From Sequoia sempervirens (Eukaryota > Streptophyta > Pinopsida > Cupressales > Cupressaceae), in the NCBI GenBank assembly GCA_007258455.2, contig VDFB02047230.1, forward strand, positions 152,467,307 to 152,531,306: 64,000 nt of DNA, in the 5' to 3' direction. The position numbers and the translations under genes were made by a program. Position 1 is the first letter of the stretch. Every line of letters begins with the position of its first letter. The notes below the pieces were generated by a model. It saw nothing but the letters and a program-made list of their open reading frames with translations, was not told where the DNA came from and did not search any database. Shown here one piece after another: positions 34,073-45,774 of this stretch.

Positions 34073-36865
34073 AATCTTAGAAAACCTCAAAATATTTGAA
34101 ATTTTGAAATGAAAAATAGTTCCAAAACATCTTCAAAATACCCAAAACCGCCTCAAAACAGTTTAGAAAACTCCAAAAACATCCAAATATTAAAAAAAAT
34201 CCATCTATCTCATCTCGCTTTCACCCACAATAAACATCACTCATAATAAACAATCACCATCCTCAACCTTTGGTAAAACAATCAGAAACAAGTCTAGTAG
34301 ATCAAAAGTGAAAACTTAAACATCGAAGTCTCTATTAGCTGTCAAAAACATAGGTTTCAACCATGAGAGGTTTCCAAGCTCTCACAACATTTCAGGGTAA
34401 CAAACAAGGCCAAATGAATTTGACCTTCTTCTCTTGAGGTGCTGCTAGACCTAGGTAGGTATACCTATAGCAATGAGGCAGACTTGACCTTTGTTTATTT
34501 CCCAAAATAATTTACCCACATAGGCAAATAGGAGTGGATAAATGAGTTTTAATTTGGTATAAATTGTATAAGCAATATCAGGGAAAAAATTGAATATGTT
34601 CATATGTAAAAATGAATGAATTTAAATAGTAGAATGGTAGAGACTAGTGCCTTATTGGGTATACAAAGTTCAAATGATGATCTGAAACAAATAACTTCTT
34701 TCTGGTAGATACTCAAATTATTTGGCATATAATTTTAAGTTTATAAATGGTATAAACATACAAGGATGTGACTACTGAGTTCTTAATGATCCAAATGAGA
34801 TTTCCTAATCACTATGACTGACTAAAAGGACTTAATCTTTCCTTGAAAGAACCAATTAATCCAATCATACATATACAACAAATGTGAATTGATAAACTAA
34901 GAAATATCCTTGATATATTAGTTTAAACAATTAGAAAACATCAACCTTGGAGACAACTTCAACAATACTTTTAATTAACACAACAAACAATTGAACCAAA
35001 AAAATGCCACCAAATCAGATGAACTCAATTGAAATCTTCATCCTTTTTTACATGCATCATAGTCTCAAAAATAAAAACATTCTGATCTACTATATTTTTG
35101 GTTCCTTCTTTGCTCTATCTCTTATTCGCTGTCAAAAATTGGTATTTATACATCGGCCACATGAAAAGTTGCGTCCATTCGTATTCAAAACTCGAAGATC
35201 TATTGTATTTGGGCCTTTTCAAACATTCATCAAACACCTGCTGAGACATCATGTAGTTCCACCGATGCCTTGAGTCTCTCTGACTATCACATATTACATA
35301 TCGCTTTGGTATCACATAGTCTCATTGATGTTCTGAGTCTCACTGATAGCTTGTGCCTTCAATTTTGTGTATCGTTATGACTCTCGCCAATGAAAACTAT
35401 CGATGTGACTCAGGGGGCCAACAAAATGTTCCATAGCTTACATCATGTTTTGTTGAGATTTCTCCTTTGTCAATTCTGATTGCCGAGATATAGTGGTTTT
35501 CCTGCTGATGTAAGTACATTCAGTATGACCTTTCGTATCTCTCCCCACTGAAGCCAATCTCACTGAAGATCAAACATACAGCCAAGTCTCAATGTAATCC
35601 AGTCACTATGACATAGGGGGTCGAGAGGACTCCATGACTTCATCTCGATGACAACGACAAAATCCACTCTTCCTTTTCTGGTGAAACCAAATGAATGCTC
35701 AGGGACATCACACTAACAACTTAAGTCTGGGCAATGGTTCTTTGTGATTCATCAGTAAAACACATATGTACTCGCTATGACCTATCCCAACGATTGTTGT
35801 CTCGCCGATATGTCTCTATATCTTCGATCAGTAAGACACAAATAGACTTGATATGATTCACCCTGATGCATACTATCTTGCCAATAGGATCCTCTGGTTG
35901 CTGAGATAGTGAACTGTGTCTACCTAATGTGTATCCTTAGATGTGATCTGATCAAAAGGACATTCCTGACCTCTTGCCGATAGACTGCAAAAGACAGGTT
36001 AATATAAAATGCTTTATGGATCATTGAGACTTGCAATATGTTACGTTGATATGGCTTACACATTCAAATGCTCAAGGATAAATGAATTCTATTGGACCAA
36101 ATGATGAAAACAAACTAAAACATGGGAAAACATGATATGCAAAGCAAATGGTATGGACATATTTTGGGAATTAATGAGTATGTGCGGCCATAAAATTTTC
36201 AAAATTTTACAATTCTAATAGTCTCAAGTCTAGGTCAGTAAGTAAACAAGTTGGTCAACTCTTTGTGTCAATAGCCTATCATCCCATCAATTCCATATCA
36301 ATCATCTGATATCGTCATGTGCTAGGATGCATCCTTCCTACAATGGACATCAACATCAAGCATAATCATAGTTTAGTCTTGGCTAGTGGTATTGAAGAAC
36401 ATCAGCTTGTTTGTTTACTTTATCTTTATCTTGTTAGATATATCTTATTGCACTCATTTCAATGACCTCTCGATGATGTCTAAATGAAATACTTAGAGAG
36501 AAAGGAATGGGGCAATGATCATTATCTTTTTATCTGATGTTCTTGTTGGATACTCTTGTAATATAAACATGGTCATACGTGCTTTGTTCGGGTGTAGGGA
36601 GGATGTTTCAGGTATCTTGTTGACCACATGGGAGGGCTTGATTTTCTATGTTTTGTTCTGAGATATTTGAAATATCTGAACTACACTTTAAATAAGGTTT
36701 CATATGCTAGGTGTGAATAGGAGTATTCCTATTTGATTGTCGAGTCAAATTCCATCACACTAGGCAGAATGCTATCCTAATTCTTTATACCTTGATGCAT
36801 CGTGCCTACATGTGTTATCAAACATAAGGTAATTGGCCCTTTAAAAATCCCAACTCCTTGGAAAA

Positions 36866-36886
36866 TCATCATCATCATCATCATCT
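36866..36886. repeat. (ATC)n microsatellite
   Basis: Seven ATC units, 21 bases, in the 3' region of element C. Confidence 0.85.
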
Positions 36887-36959
36887 CGTGTCTTGTTGGA
36901 ATCTCTTGCTTTCTCCTATCTTCTTTCCGCACTAACATGGTACCATGATAGTTAATCAA

Positions 36960-37600
36960 AATTCATCATATATGCATCCATCCTGCATCAACAAACTATC
37001 AGCATATTGCATATCATATCATATAGGAAATATTAAATCATATCACATGCATTGCATTTCCATCATTTGCATAATATAGATTGGTTATTCAAAGCATTTC
37101 ATTTACATATTTGCATTCATTTGCATCATCATATTCATAAATCATATAAAACATCATTTGCATATCATATCATAAACATTGTCATAATATCCATAGAACA
37201 TATATAAGCATCATATAAATACATCACCATATAATGCATGAGAAAAGATAATGAAAATTTTTTATTTCATCCATTAGGGGCATAATATAGATATGTTAGT
37301 TGCATAATCATTACATTTTGCATGATCATATCATAACATAAAAGATATTAAAAAAGAAAGCATCTCATCACATTCGCATCATTACATTATCATCACAAAA
37401 TGAATAACATCATTGCATCACATCATAAAGTCACACATCACATCACATAAACATCATAGTATCATATAGAATCATTGCATAGCATATAGAAAATAAAAGC
37501 CATCCACAATGCATAAATAGAATAGAACACATCACATTGAATCAACATCATCTCATACCATATATACCATCAAAATATACACTATCATAGTACAAAATCA
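36960..37600. repeat. CAT-rich low-complexity DNA in element C
   Basis: Dense irregular repeats of CATAT, CATCAT and TGCAT over 640 bp. A complementary TGATG/TATGAT-rich stretch sits at 51,230-51,570 in element E. Confidence 0.6.
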
Positions 37601-37694
37601 GATCAAAATATACACGTGTATGTCAATAGAGTACAATGGCCCATGGGGCTATCAAAAACAAGCCCATGGGGCACAAAAATAATTTTGTCTCTAA

Positions 37695-40015
37695 TCAAAA
37701 TAGCCTAACCTTGTTGGTTGCTTCCCTCACCACCTTCTCTCTCCCCGTGGTATTTTGTAGGTCTGTGGCATGTCCTCTATGAAAATTTTGGGACTCGGGT
37801 TGGTCTCCACATAGCCTGATAATAATGCATTCTATAATAATCGGCCTCCTGGATGGCCTCCTTGTATGATCGAAGCGGTACCATGCTCTGGGAGGAGGAT
37901 GTAGACATACTCTCAATCTGCTGACATCTGCCCATCTCTGTTGTTGCTTGTAGCTCCATAGCCTATCTCTACTGGATTGCCTGGTCCCACTCTACCCATA
38001 ACTGATCCCTCTTAGCTATCAGTACCTGTACCTATTCCTGTAGCTAGAGAATCTAACCATCCCTAGGGTCTATATAGAGAGGTGGCTTGATGGGTGGCTG
38101 ATCATGGCCCCTATCTATGGGTAGTGTCGACACCCTATCCTACCATCCCTAGTCCTGATCCTACCTAGAGACATCGTGTCTCTATTGATCCACTTGCAGA
38201 TCTAGGTGTGGTTAATCTTGTGAGACCCTATCTTTATTAGGATGGTGTGATGGCCCATCTCTGTCCCCATCTCTGTCTCTGCCCCTCGGCCTCCCTAGTC
38301 CTGGCCTCAACCTGCTCCTCTGCCTCTGGCCCTATGCCATGAGGATTCTGTGTCTAGTACCGTCAATCTAAGAGGTGGCCTAAACCAATCCTTGTATTCT
38401 TGTGTAGTCCCTACATTGGCTTTCCTCGTATCATATGGCCATGGCCTGGACACCAGCTGCATAAAACTCTACACTGCCTCATGCACAAGAATGTATCGAC
38501 CCCAGGAGCTCTGGCTCATCGTACATTCAAATACCATGACATACTAATCATCTGGCCTGTCTTGCAACTCCCAAAACTGTCTCTGGACTCTTCCTATAAG
38601 GTACATTTCAAGCATTGTGTGCTTCCTACCCTGCATCAATCTGTCATGTCAAGCAAAAAAAAGCTACTACACATCATCATACCATGTGGGCCATCCAAGA
38701 TATGGCTGCCATGTAAATGCTCGCATATCATCAAGGACTCTCCTCCAATAAGGAATCTCGTGTTGTCCTGTATGGGTGAAAGAAACACCTCCTCTGTATC
38801 GCCAAACAACCAGATCATCTAGCTCCGTAGTGACTGGAACAACCCTTGGATGAAGCATAGCAATGTGCTCCCAGGCCCAGATGTGTAGGAGTGTGACCCT
38901 CACCCCAAGCGCTATGTTGTCAGTGTAAGAAAGCTCATGCAAATATTTGTACAATGAGGCTAGAAGTACTAGCCCCCACGCAAAGCATGTTCGTTTCCAA
39001 ACCATGTGCCCCCAAGAGAGCCCCCATCTAGGACTGAAGTATTGGTCCTACCGATTTGGTGCAATGAGACCTGATATGATGGCTGGTATGACCAATCGAA
39101 AGGGTGACACAACAAGCTTGTGATGCTCCAACTCGATCTGGCCCTCACAAAATACAATCTCATTAAGGCCCATCATTTCATAGCAAGCCTCCTTCCTTGC
39201 ATCCACATTGTATATCACACGCTCTCTGTGGATGGGCAATCTAAGTATCCGCCACACATCCTCTAGTGTGACCGTGGCCTCACCTATCAAAAAGTGGAAG
39301 GAGGATGTCTTGCTGTGCCACTACTCTGCAAGAACTGTCATCATCCCCAAGTGTGTCCTCATAGGTGATGCATAGGAAATGTACTAAAGTCCAATCACCC
39401 CTAGATGCTCCTAATGTCAATTGGGCATATCATCCAAAATGCTAAAAAGATCCCAGGACCTGTGCTCATGTGAGTAAAGTATCATCGCCTCCTCCTGCAT
39501 CAAGAAAGCCATCACATTGAAATTCATTAAAAATCATGATCTTGGTTTATCTCAACACACCCCAAATAGCCTATGCATCGCTGTTTGTGGGTGTGGCATA
39601 GTTTTCAAATTCCAAATTGCATCGCTAGGAGCTATAAACTCTCAAACTCCACTGTGGCATCACAGTTTGAGAAGGTGACTTAGTTTAAAAAGAAACCCTA
39701 ATTGCAAAAAGGCTTGTCATTGTGCACTTCACATATGTGGTTTAGTTTGGAATTTGAACCCTAATTCCAAATTGCATCGTGGCATCACTATTCATGACTG
39801 CGACATAGTTTGAGGTTGTGCGGCACTGATAGAGAGTTTTGAGCGGTGCTATACTGGACCACTCCTAAGGGACCTAACTTCTAAGCTATTAAATGCACAC
39901 AAAAATTGGAAAATGAGGTCAAGTCAAGTTGACTCACTAGTGGTCCAATGTTGGGAAGCCTCTGGTGTGTGCGTACTCTGTCTAAAATGTGTCAGGGAAG
40001 CTATCATTGTACCAT
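37695..40015 (-). pseudogene. Antisense plant mobile domain (PMD) gene in element C
   Basis: Antisense to the element. The main exon runs from about 39,494 down to 37,695, after an acceptor-like TTGATGCAG. A PMD core is clear: 'SSFHFLIGEATVTLEDVWRI' with 'LRLPI', then 'GQIELEHHKLVVSPF', 'LVLLASLYKYLHELS' and 'LLHIWAWEHIAMLHPR'. The tail is acidic and Arg-rich. PMD proteins are related to MAIN-type factors and are often carried by transposable elements. A first exon with ATG at 40,013-40,015 and donor GTGAGT (39,932-39,937) can be placed by comparison with the better copy in element E, but its frame is broken. Stops and frame changes make this copy a pseudogene. Confidence 0.78.
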
Positions 40016-40097
40016 CTCGCGAAGGGGTCAAAGCTCAAAAATACAAAATCTCTAAAAGCTAAATATTGAAATGAATTGGAAATGGCCCCTCAAGGCC

Positions 40098-40104
40098 TAT
40101 TTAA
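40098..40104 (-). promoter_or_regulatory. TATA-like box of the antisense PMD gene in C
   Basis: GGCTTAAATAGGCC on the - strand, 83 bp before the first-exon ATG. The flanking sequence aligns with CTTATAAATAGGTTG upstream of the PMD gene in element E (shared TAAATAGG and, downstream, CAATTCATTT). Confidence 0.5.
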
Positions 40105-40311
40105 GCCTAAAAATTGGGGTTTTTTGACCCCATTTAGTTGTCTAGCCAGGGTTTTAGTCCCCCCGATCCCTTTTTGCCCAATCGAGGGCCGTTTCACAAC
40201 CTTTTTTGCGTTTTGCCTCATTTTTTGGCATCTTGGAGCCTTTTTGGACCCTTCGAGCACCTTGTCCTTTTTTTCATGAGATCACCCAAAAATTTGAAAT
40301 TTTCATATGAT

Positions 40312-40328
40312 CTCTTGAGGGGTCAGTA
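40312..40328 (+). other. Candidate upstream polypurine tract of element C
   Basis: CTTGAGGGGTCAGTA lies directly before the point where the extended 3' LTR begins (40,329). It is the inferred priming site for the 130-bp longer LTR. It is only partly purine, so this is an inference. Confidence 0.4.
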
Positions 40329-41719
40329 TATCGACATGTTTTCACCCGCTAAGGTAGCAATGGGGCAAGTTTTGAAATTGGTTTTTTTTGGTTTTTGATC
40401 AAGGCAGTTTATTCTTTGAACCGACACAAGTGCATCGCTTCAAAGAGGGAAAAAATGTAGACACGTAAAATGTATTGATTGACATTACACACTTCATCCT
40501 TAATACTAACATCATTTCAACTTGAATCACCTTCTTAAGCTTATCATCAGTCTTCGCCCCTTAATTCAATAAATCACTATTTATCTGATTAAGTCTTTCT
40601 CTTTTGTTAATTAAATTAATCAATGTGATTTAATTAACCCTAGGTCTCTATTTACTTAAATAATTCATTTTATTTGATTAAATCTCTAAAGTCATCTTAT
40701 TGAATTAAATAAATTAAATCTTATTTGATTTAATCTAACAATCATCCCCTTTAGTTAAATAAATCAAAATCTTTATTTAACTAAGTCTAAATCATTTTCC
40801 ACTCAACTTTGATTTATTTAAATCCTAAGATCTAAGTCAAAATTTTCAAATCACCTAACCTCCTCTTATTTAATCAAACCCTAATTAAATCTAATTTTAA
40901 TCCATGTCCCATCCTCTAGCTTTTTCCACTTACACATGAAAATACATTTAATTCATTTATTAAATCTCTATTTTCTCTCAACTTGGCATCTTTAGAGGAA
41001 TATTCTTCCAAATTTGAAATCCCTCCAAGTGGATTTGTCCTTCCAAAAAGACATTCATTTCTTCTTACATTTCATTGTGCATTGAGACAAGTGGCATTTA
41101 AGTCATTCCTTTTCCCTCTTACATGTCATTTCACTATTTTCACATTCCACCTAATTGCATTTATGGGCACATTCATCAAAATGTGCACATCTTTTTTCCA
41201 TTCACATCTTGACAAGTGGCACTTTCCCATTGGATGTTGAATGATCCCAAATTCATCCCATTTTTCATTTCTCCATCATGTCTTTCTATAAATAAGAGGT
41301 TTCTCTCCTCATTTTGATCATCCACAATTTGAGCAAGTTTACTATACCCAATTTCATACTCAAGCATATTAATCTTCATCAATTTTATCAAGGTATTAGC
41401 TAGGTTATGCAAATTTTTCATCATGGAGCTCAAGTGAATCTTCAACAAAGTGAATCAACCTTCATCACTCATCAACATTGCATTAGAGGAGTTGGGAAAG
41501 GGCCAATTTTCACATCAAATTGGCACCAGTTCCCCCATGGGATCAAGACTTTTCTTGCTTAATTAGGATTCCATTGCTTTCCCATTGTGTTCTTCAAATT
41601 TTTTTCCTATATTGAGCATTGTTAATGGATTTCATGGGGAATCTTGATTCTTACTTGCATTGTATCCGATTATGTCTTTGTTTCTTGTTTTTTGCAGGTA
41701 TTAGGATTGGGGTTCTACA
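40329..41719 (+). repeat. 3' LTR of element C (with extension)
   Basis: The 127-bp extension (40,329-40,455) ends in AAGAGGGAAAAAA, then canonical TGTAGACACG...GGTTCTACA (40,456-41,719). It matches the 5' LTR throughout and is followed by the target duplication. Confidence 0.9.
41287..41294 (+). promoter_or_regulatory. TATA box of 3' LTR of C
   Basis: TATAAATA, same context as 21,748-21,755. Confidence 0.68.
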
Positions 41720-41724
41720 ATCAC
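41720..41724. repeat. Right target-site duplication of element C
   Basis: ATCAC, matching 20,779-20,783. Confidence 0.75.
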
Positions 41725-42452
41725 AAATTTCAATATACCTTCCTTTAGGTAGAAAGTAGAATGATAATAGAAGATGGAACCACTTAGGAAACAAGTCATT
41801 AGGCTTGGTTGAATGGCTTGGTGCATCTCCCAAAACCTAGAATCCATCATGATCCTCCATAGCCATCTATCATCAATCTTTGATAATGCTTGATCTTGTT
41901 GACAAAATGAGATTGAAAACCTATGCACAAAAACAAATAAAATGTTGCTCCAAGACTTCACTTTTGAATGCTTTCTTGATTTATCCTTGCTATTGAATGC
42001 AAATTCTTGTGATCTCATGTGAATCTCTTACTTGTCTAGTGAAAAATGATTGAAAGACTTAGCTTTATAGGCTTCCTTTCTAATTTTTCATTTATTAGAT
42101 CCCGAAAACTAAAACTTAGAATTTGAATTTAGGACCTTGAAATTCTGCCAAAAACATGCTTAAATTTGAATTTGTGAACTTAAGGACCCATTCACCCATG
42201 GGCGAATGGGTCCTGACCTAAAAGATTAGGACTCCATTTATTTTGAGGCACTAAATTAATTGATATAATTTATTCAATGTGGGTTATAGTGTCGGTAAAT
42301 AAATAAAATAGGCCTTCGGATGCATAATAAATGGTATTAGGGGCCTATTAATGAGCTTTAAAAATGCATCAATGAGATGTCACTAAAATAGGTCCAAATT
42401 AAGTGTGAAATTATACTTTCTCTTAGAAAGGAGTACAATTTTCTACACTACA
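41725..42452 (-). repeat. Antisense family-A LTR, right part
   Basis: The complement carries the family-A order: TGTAGTGTAGAAAATTGTA (compare TGTAACAACGAAAATTGTA at 5,435), a block like AATAGGCCCCTAA, a TATA-like CTATAAAGC near 42,070 and 'aagcattcaa' phrases. Together with 20,372-20,778 it forms one LTR split by element C. No polypurine tract is evident beside it, so it may be a solo or 5' LTR. Confidence 0.65.
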
Positions 42453-43760
42453 AGATCCTACTTGTAGCTCAAAATTCTTATCTACTAGTTTAAAAAGCTA
42501 ATATATAAAGAATTTTTACCTACTACCATTGTGCCTAGTTTAGCTAGTGCTTAAAATAATTCTATAGAAAATATTGTAATCCAGGCTTTCAAGATTCAAC
42601 TAAATACACCAAGTAAGAAAGCTAAAATTGATCCTTGAGGTGCCTAATATCAACCTTAAACTTCTCAAGTTTTTCCTTAGATTCTTGCAAATGCTCTTTT
42701 CCTAATGTCTCCATGTACCCTTCTTCATAAGCAACACCTTCCATTGTTGCCTTTGTTTTCAAGCAACTTCATGTATTTTAGATTGCAACTCTTTCTCAAC
42801 AACTTTAGCCTCCTTTTCTTTTAATGATAAAATATTTTTCTTATCTTTTACTTCCTTTTATAAGTGGTTAATTTTAGTCTTCTATTGTTTTTCTATAGTT
42901 TCAACACTTCCAACTATTTCTTTAGCATCTACAAGTTGATCATAACACATTTTTCCTCATCCCCACTACTCTTACTTGTTAACACCCCCTACTATTCCTT
43001 TTCATGATCTTGTAACTTATTTTTCATAGATATTTTACTTGAACCTTTAGATCAACTATTCCATCATCAACCCTTAAGACAACTCAACATCCCTTTCTTG
43101 GATAGAGTTTTCAATCTTTTGAATAATTTTATTTAGCTTTGCAACCACTTTTTGCTCAAGTTTGAGAGTGTCTTTATGATTAGAGAATGTAAATTTATTT
43201 ATTTTAACAAGTTCTTTACAAGACTTGTCTAACTTTTGTGTCACCACCCAATTAATTCTATTTTTTTGCACTTATATTTTATTTTTCCTTTTTCTTATCA
43301 TCTATTTCCAATTGTATTTGTTTTATGGAATTATTAAGTTCAATAATCTTTGAATTCATTTTTTTAACTCCAATTATAGTATTATCTCTCACTTTCTTTG
43401 CTTGCAAAAATTCATATGCAATTCAAAACCTCTTGATTTTATCCACTTTTGAAATTTTCATTTGCGCATTGCACATACTTCACATGTACCTTCCTCAACT
43501 TCTCAAGAGTAGGAAGAATCTCTTCAACCAATACATTATCTATCTCATTCACTTTGGTCTACTTCATTTCAAGTGTTCTTAGAGTAGATTCCTTTTTCAC
43601 TTCATACATTCTATTAAATCATGCCTCCAGTTTTGTATTTCCATTTTCCCATTACACATAGTGCACATGGTCCTTCCTTAACTTCTCAAGAGAAAGAAGA
43701 ATTACTTCCATCAATACATTATCTATCTCATTCACTTTGGTTTGTAGACTTCCTTTTAAG
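42453..43760 (-). pseudogene. Degenerate coiled-coil coding remnant
   Basis: The - strand encodes Lys/Glu/Leu/Asn-rich pieces with heptad-like spacing, for example 43,074-43,271 (LEQKVVAKLNKIIQKIE). The clearest part is a 61-codon module present twice (see 43,497-43,740). Composition resembles the coiled-coil C-terminal region of SIRE-type copia Gag such as 63,000-63,330 in this window, but direct homology is not certain. Stops are frequent. 42,453-43,070 holds only scattered open pieces. Confidence 0.4.
43497..43740 (-). repeat. 183-bp (61-codon) tandem repeat
   Basis: AACTTCTCAAGAG recurs at 43,497 and 43,680. On the - strand both copies read 'TKVNEIDNVL.E.IL..LEKLRK.HV.YV' in one frame. 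Because the period is a multiple of three, duplication happened while the sequence was coding. Confidence 0.68.
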
Positions 43761-43769
43761 TTTTTTTGG

Positions 43770-44150
43770 ATTTAAATGATGTAGGAGGGATAGGGATAAT
43801 GTTTTTTGGTTGGTATGATAGAGGGTAAGGGTGAAAAATGGTTTGGAGGAATGATGGGAAACACCTATTATGGTCTTTGGAGAAGTTTTAGTATATTTAA
43901 GAAATATTGTACCAACATTTTTGGATTGTGAGCCTTCAAAGATATAGTCAAGACCTTGTGATCATAGATTTTCTTTGATTTGGATGGGCTCCAATAGACC
44001 TTGTTCATGTAGGCCCAAGCCTTTACCTTGGTAGTTCATGTTCTTGAGAATTTGGTTTAAATTAGGGTTTTTTATTATTTTAAAGCAAGCTACAATTTCA
44101 TTGTTAGGTGGACGAGGATGGATGGTCAAATTGTACAATTTCATACCAAT
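43770..44150 (-). pseudogene. Ty3/gypsy G-patch fragment
   Basis: On the - strand 'MNYQGKGLGLHEQGLLEPIQ' is a G-patch-type motif, nearly the same as 'MQYQGKGLGIHEKVILEPIQ' in element E (54,033-54,974). A TGA follows, then about 65 more open codons ('SQGLDYIFEGSQSKNVG'). It is probably a relic of the element family that supplied the G-patch frame of E. Confidence 0.65.
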
Positions 44151-44240
44151 TTTAAAACCAATAAAAGATGGATGATGATGGATGGTTAAATTGTAATTTC
44201 ATTGTTAGGTGGATGAGGATGGATGAATGAAAATTCAATG
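44094..44240. repeat. 101-bp tandem duplication
   Basis: AATTTCATTGTTAGGTGGA starts at 44,094 and, with one base different inside, at 44,195, followed by YGAGGATGGATG in both. Confidence 0.6.
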
Positions 44241-44290
44241 AAAGATATTTCTTTTTCTTCATTATCATTTTCTAAAAAATAAAATAGCAT

Positions 44291-44699
44291 CCAAGTAAAC
44301 AATCAAAAACTTACCCAAATGTGATTTTACTACCTCATTTATATCAACCTCACAAATGTGATAGGAATTTTAGTCAACCCAAAAGATATAACTAACCACT
44401 TATACAATCTTTCTTTAGTATTAAATTTAATCTTCCATCCACCCCCTTCTTTGATTATCATCTAGTGATAACTATTTTTCAAATCTATCTTGGTAAAATA
44501 GTTTATGCCACTCAAATAGTATATCAAATTATCCATCCCTAGATAAATAGTTTATGCCGCTCAAATAGTTTATAAAATAAAATAGTATATACAAATTATC
44601 CATTTTCCTCTTTTCTTTGGTGTTAGTACTATACATATACACATATTGCACAAGGACTTAAATGTTCTCTAATTAATAGATCATCTTCAATAGTTTTTG
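44291..44699 (-). pseudogene. Chromovirus-type Ty3/gypsy RT fragment
   Basis: Complement pieces in order: 'DDLLIREHLSPCAICV', 'TPKKRGKWII', 'MDNLIYYLSGINYFTKIDLK', 'IIKEGGGWKIKFNTKERLYK' and 'WLVISFGLTKIPITFVRLI'. These match conserved RT blocks (LIRESLSPCA, KKDGSWRM, L.GA..F.KIDL, TAF.T..G..EW.VMPFGL) of chromoviruses, not Tat. The fragment ends before the YLDD box, and the frame is broken. Confidence 0.72.
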
Positions 44700-44862
44700 T
44701 TAGTTTTTTTCATTTTTTTGATTGACAATGATTTTCAAGATCATTATAGGTAAATTGAGAATTTCCTAAGTTATAAGAAAATAAGATCTCAAGAAAGAAA
44801 GCTTCATGGACTACTAATTCATTCTTGATGTCTATCTAGAATTGTATACATGTAAAAATATT

Positions 44863-44910
<48 letters not shown>

Positions 44911-45774
44911 ATATATAAACTCGACCATGCCTAAAAAATATATATCTAATCCAACAAAAAATACAAATTTAGATCACCATATGGAATCAAAAACTATAAA
45001 AAGATATATATCAAAAAATTGAATTCAATATATATAATAAAAGTATTTTTATTTAAATTAGATCCAAATGTTACATGTATATATCCAATCATGTCTAAAA
45101 ATATATGCATATAAATAACTTAAAGCTCTTGGTACATATAATTTGGATCCTCTCTATCTTTAATTATCTATAAAATATTTTCATGATCTTCAATACACAA
45201 CCTCCACTTTTGTTTGGCATGTCCTATTTTAGATCAAGTTTCAAAATTTATTCTTGTTGCTATAATTAAGTAACTATAATGCAAAACCTTTTGTCCTAAC
45301 ATATAACCAATAAATATAATACCAATTTATCTATCTTTATTTTTTGATAATATGTTCCTTCAACAATTACTGATCCAATGGGATACTCTTGTCCATCACC
45401 ATTTATCATTGATTCCACCAATTTTTATTTTGGTTGCATACATCTTAGTGCATAGTAATCTACAACTTTTGCATTGTTAGGATCTATAACAACATTGAAA
45501 ATATCTCTTGTGCACACCATGTAGTAAATATATGTAAATACATGATTAAAAATTAGAGTTTTAATTTGAAAACCATTAAATATTTAGATAAACATGATCA
45601 ATTTAGGTATCTAATGTATAAATAAATTTTAAGTTAAAATTTAATTTGAAAGTTTAAAATATACTTGTAACAGCTAAATCACATACATGTTCATAATCAA
45701 CTGAATATAGAGGATTGTAGACATCAACAATGTAATTATCTTCAAAAGGAGGCATCAATACTAATTGTTTTATT
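44700..45774. other. AT-rich DNA with an unidentified coding-like piece
   Basis: Mostly AT-rich without features, including an (AT)n run at 44,867-44,907. On the - strand about 45,190-45,520 reads protein-like: 'MVCTRDIFNVVIDPNNAKVV', 'YALRCMQPK' and 'NGDGQEYPIGSVIVEGTYY' with few stops. I do not recognise the family; a DNA-transposon protein is possible. Confidence 0.4.
44867..44907. repeat. (AT)n microsatellite
   Basis: 41 bases of alternating AT. Confidence 0.97.

Larger units (their letters stand above)
33191..37690 (+). other. Long 3' non-coding region of element C
   Basis: 4.5 kb with no protein domain on either strand. In order: three copies of a GTGAAAAC-type motif (33,249-33,408), an A-rich minisatellite (33,660-33,800), a pair of ~100-bp repeats (33,826-34,072), a stretch of TCGCTGATG-like phrases (35,250-36,110), an (ATC)n run (36,866-36,886) and CAT-rich low-complexity DNA (36,960-37,600). 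Several of these blocks recur in element E in the same order, so the region is conserved by structure rather than by coding. Confidence 0.65.
20784..41719 (+). mobile_element. Element C: 20.9-kb Tat-type Ty3/gypsy retrotransposon
   Basis: Terminal direct repeats of 1.39 kb, a PBS after the left repeat, and degenerate gag, protease, RT-RNase H, a second RNase H and integrase in Ty3/gypsy order on the + strand. A 7-kb 3' region with an antisense plant mobile domain gene follows. The second RNase H and the long 3' region with an antisense ORF are marks of the Tat lineage (Tat/Ogre/Retand relatives). It sits in an antisense LTR of family A and is flanked by ATCAC. All frames are broken, and protease and integrase have each lost a catalytic Asp, so this copy is inactive. 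Confidence 0.93.

Noticed and set aside
42960..43270. Independent coiled-coil gene
   Set aside because: Stops in every frame and proximity to retroelement debris make a decayed Gag-like remnant more likely than a host gene.
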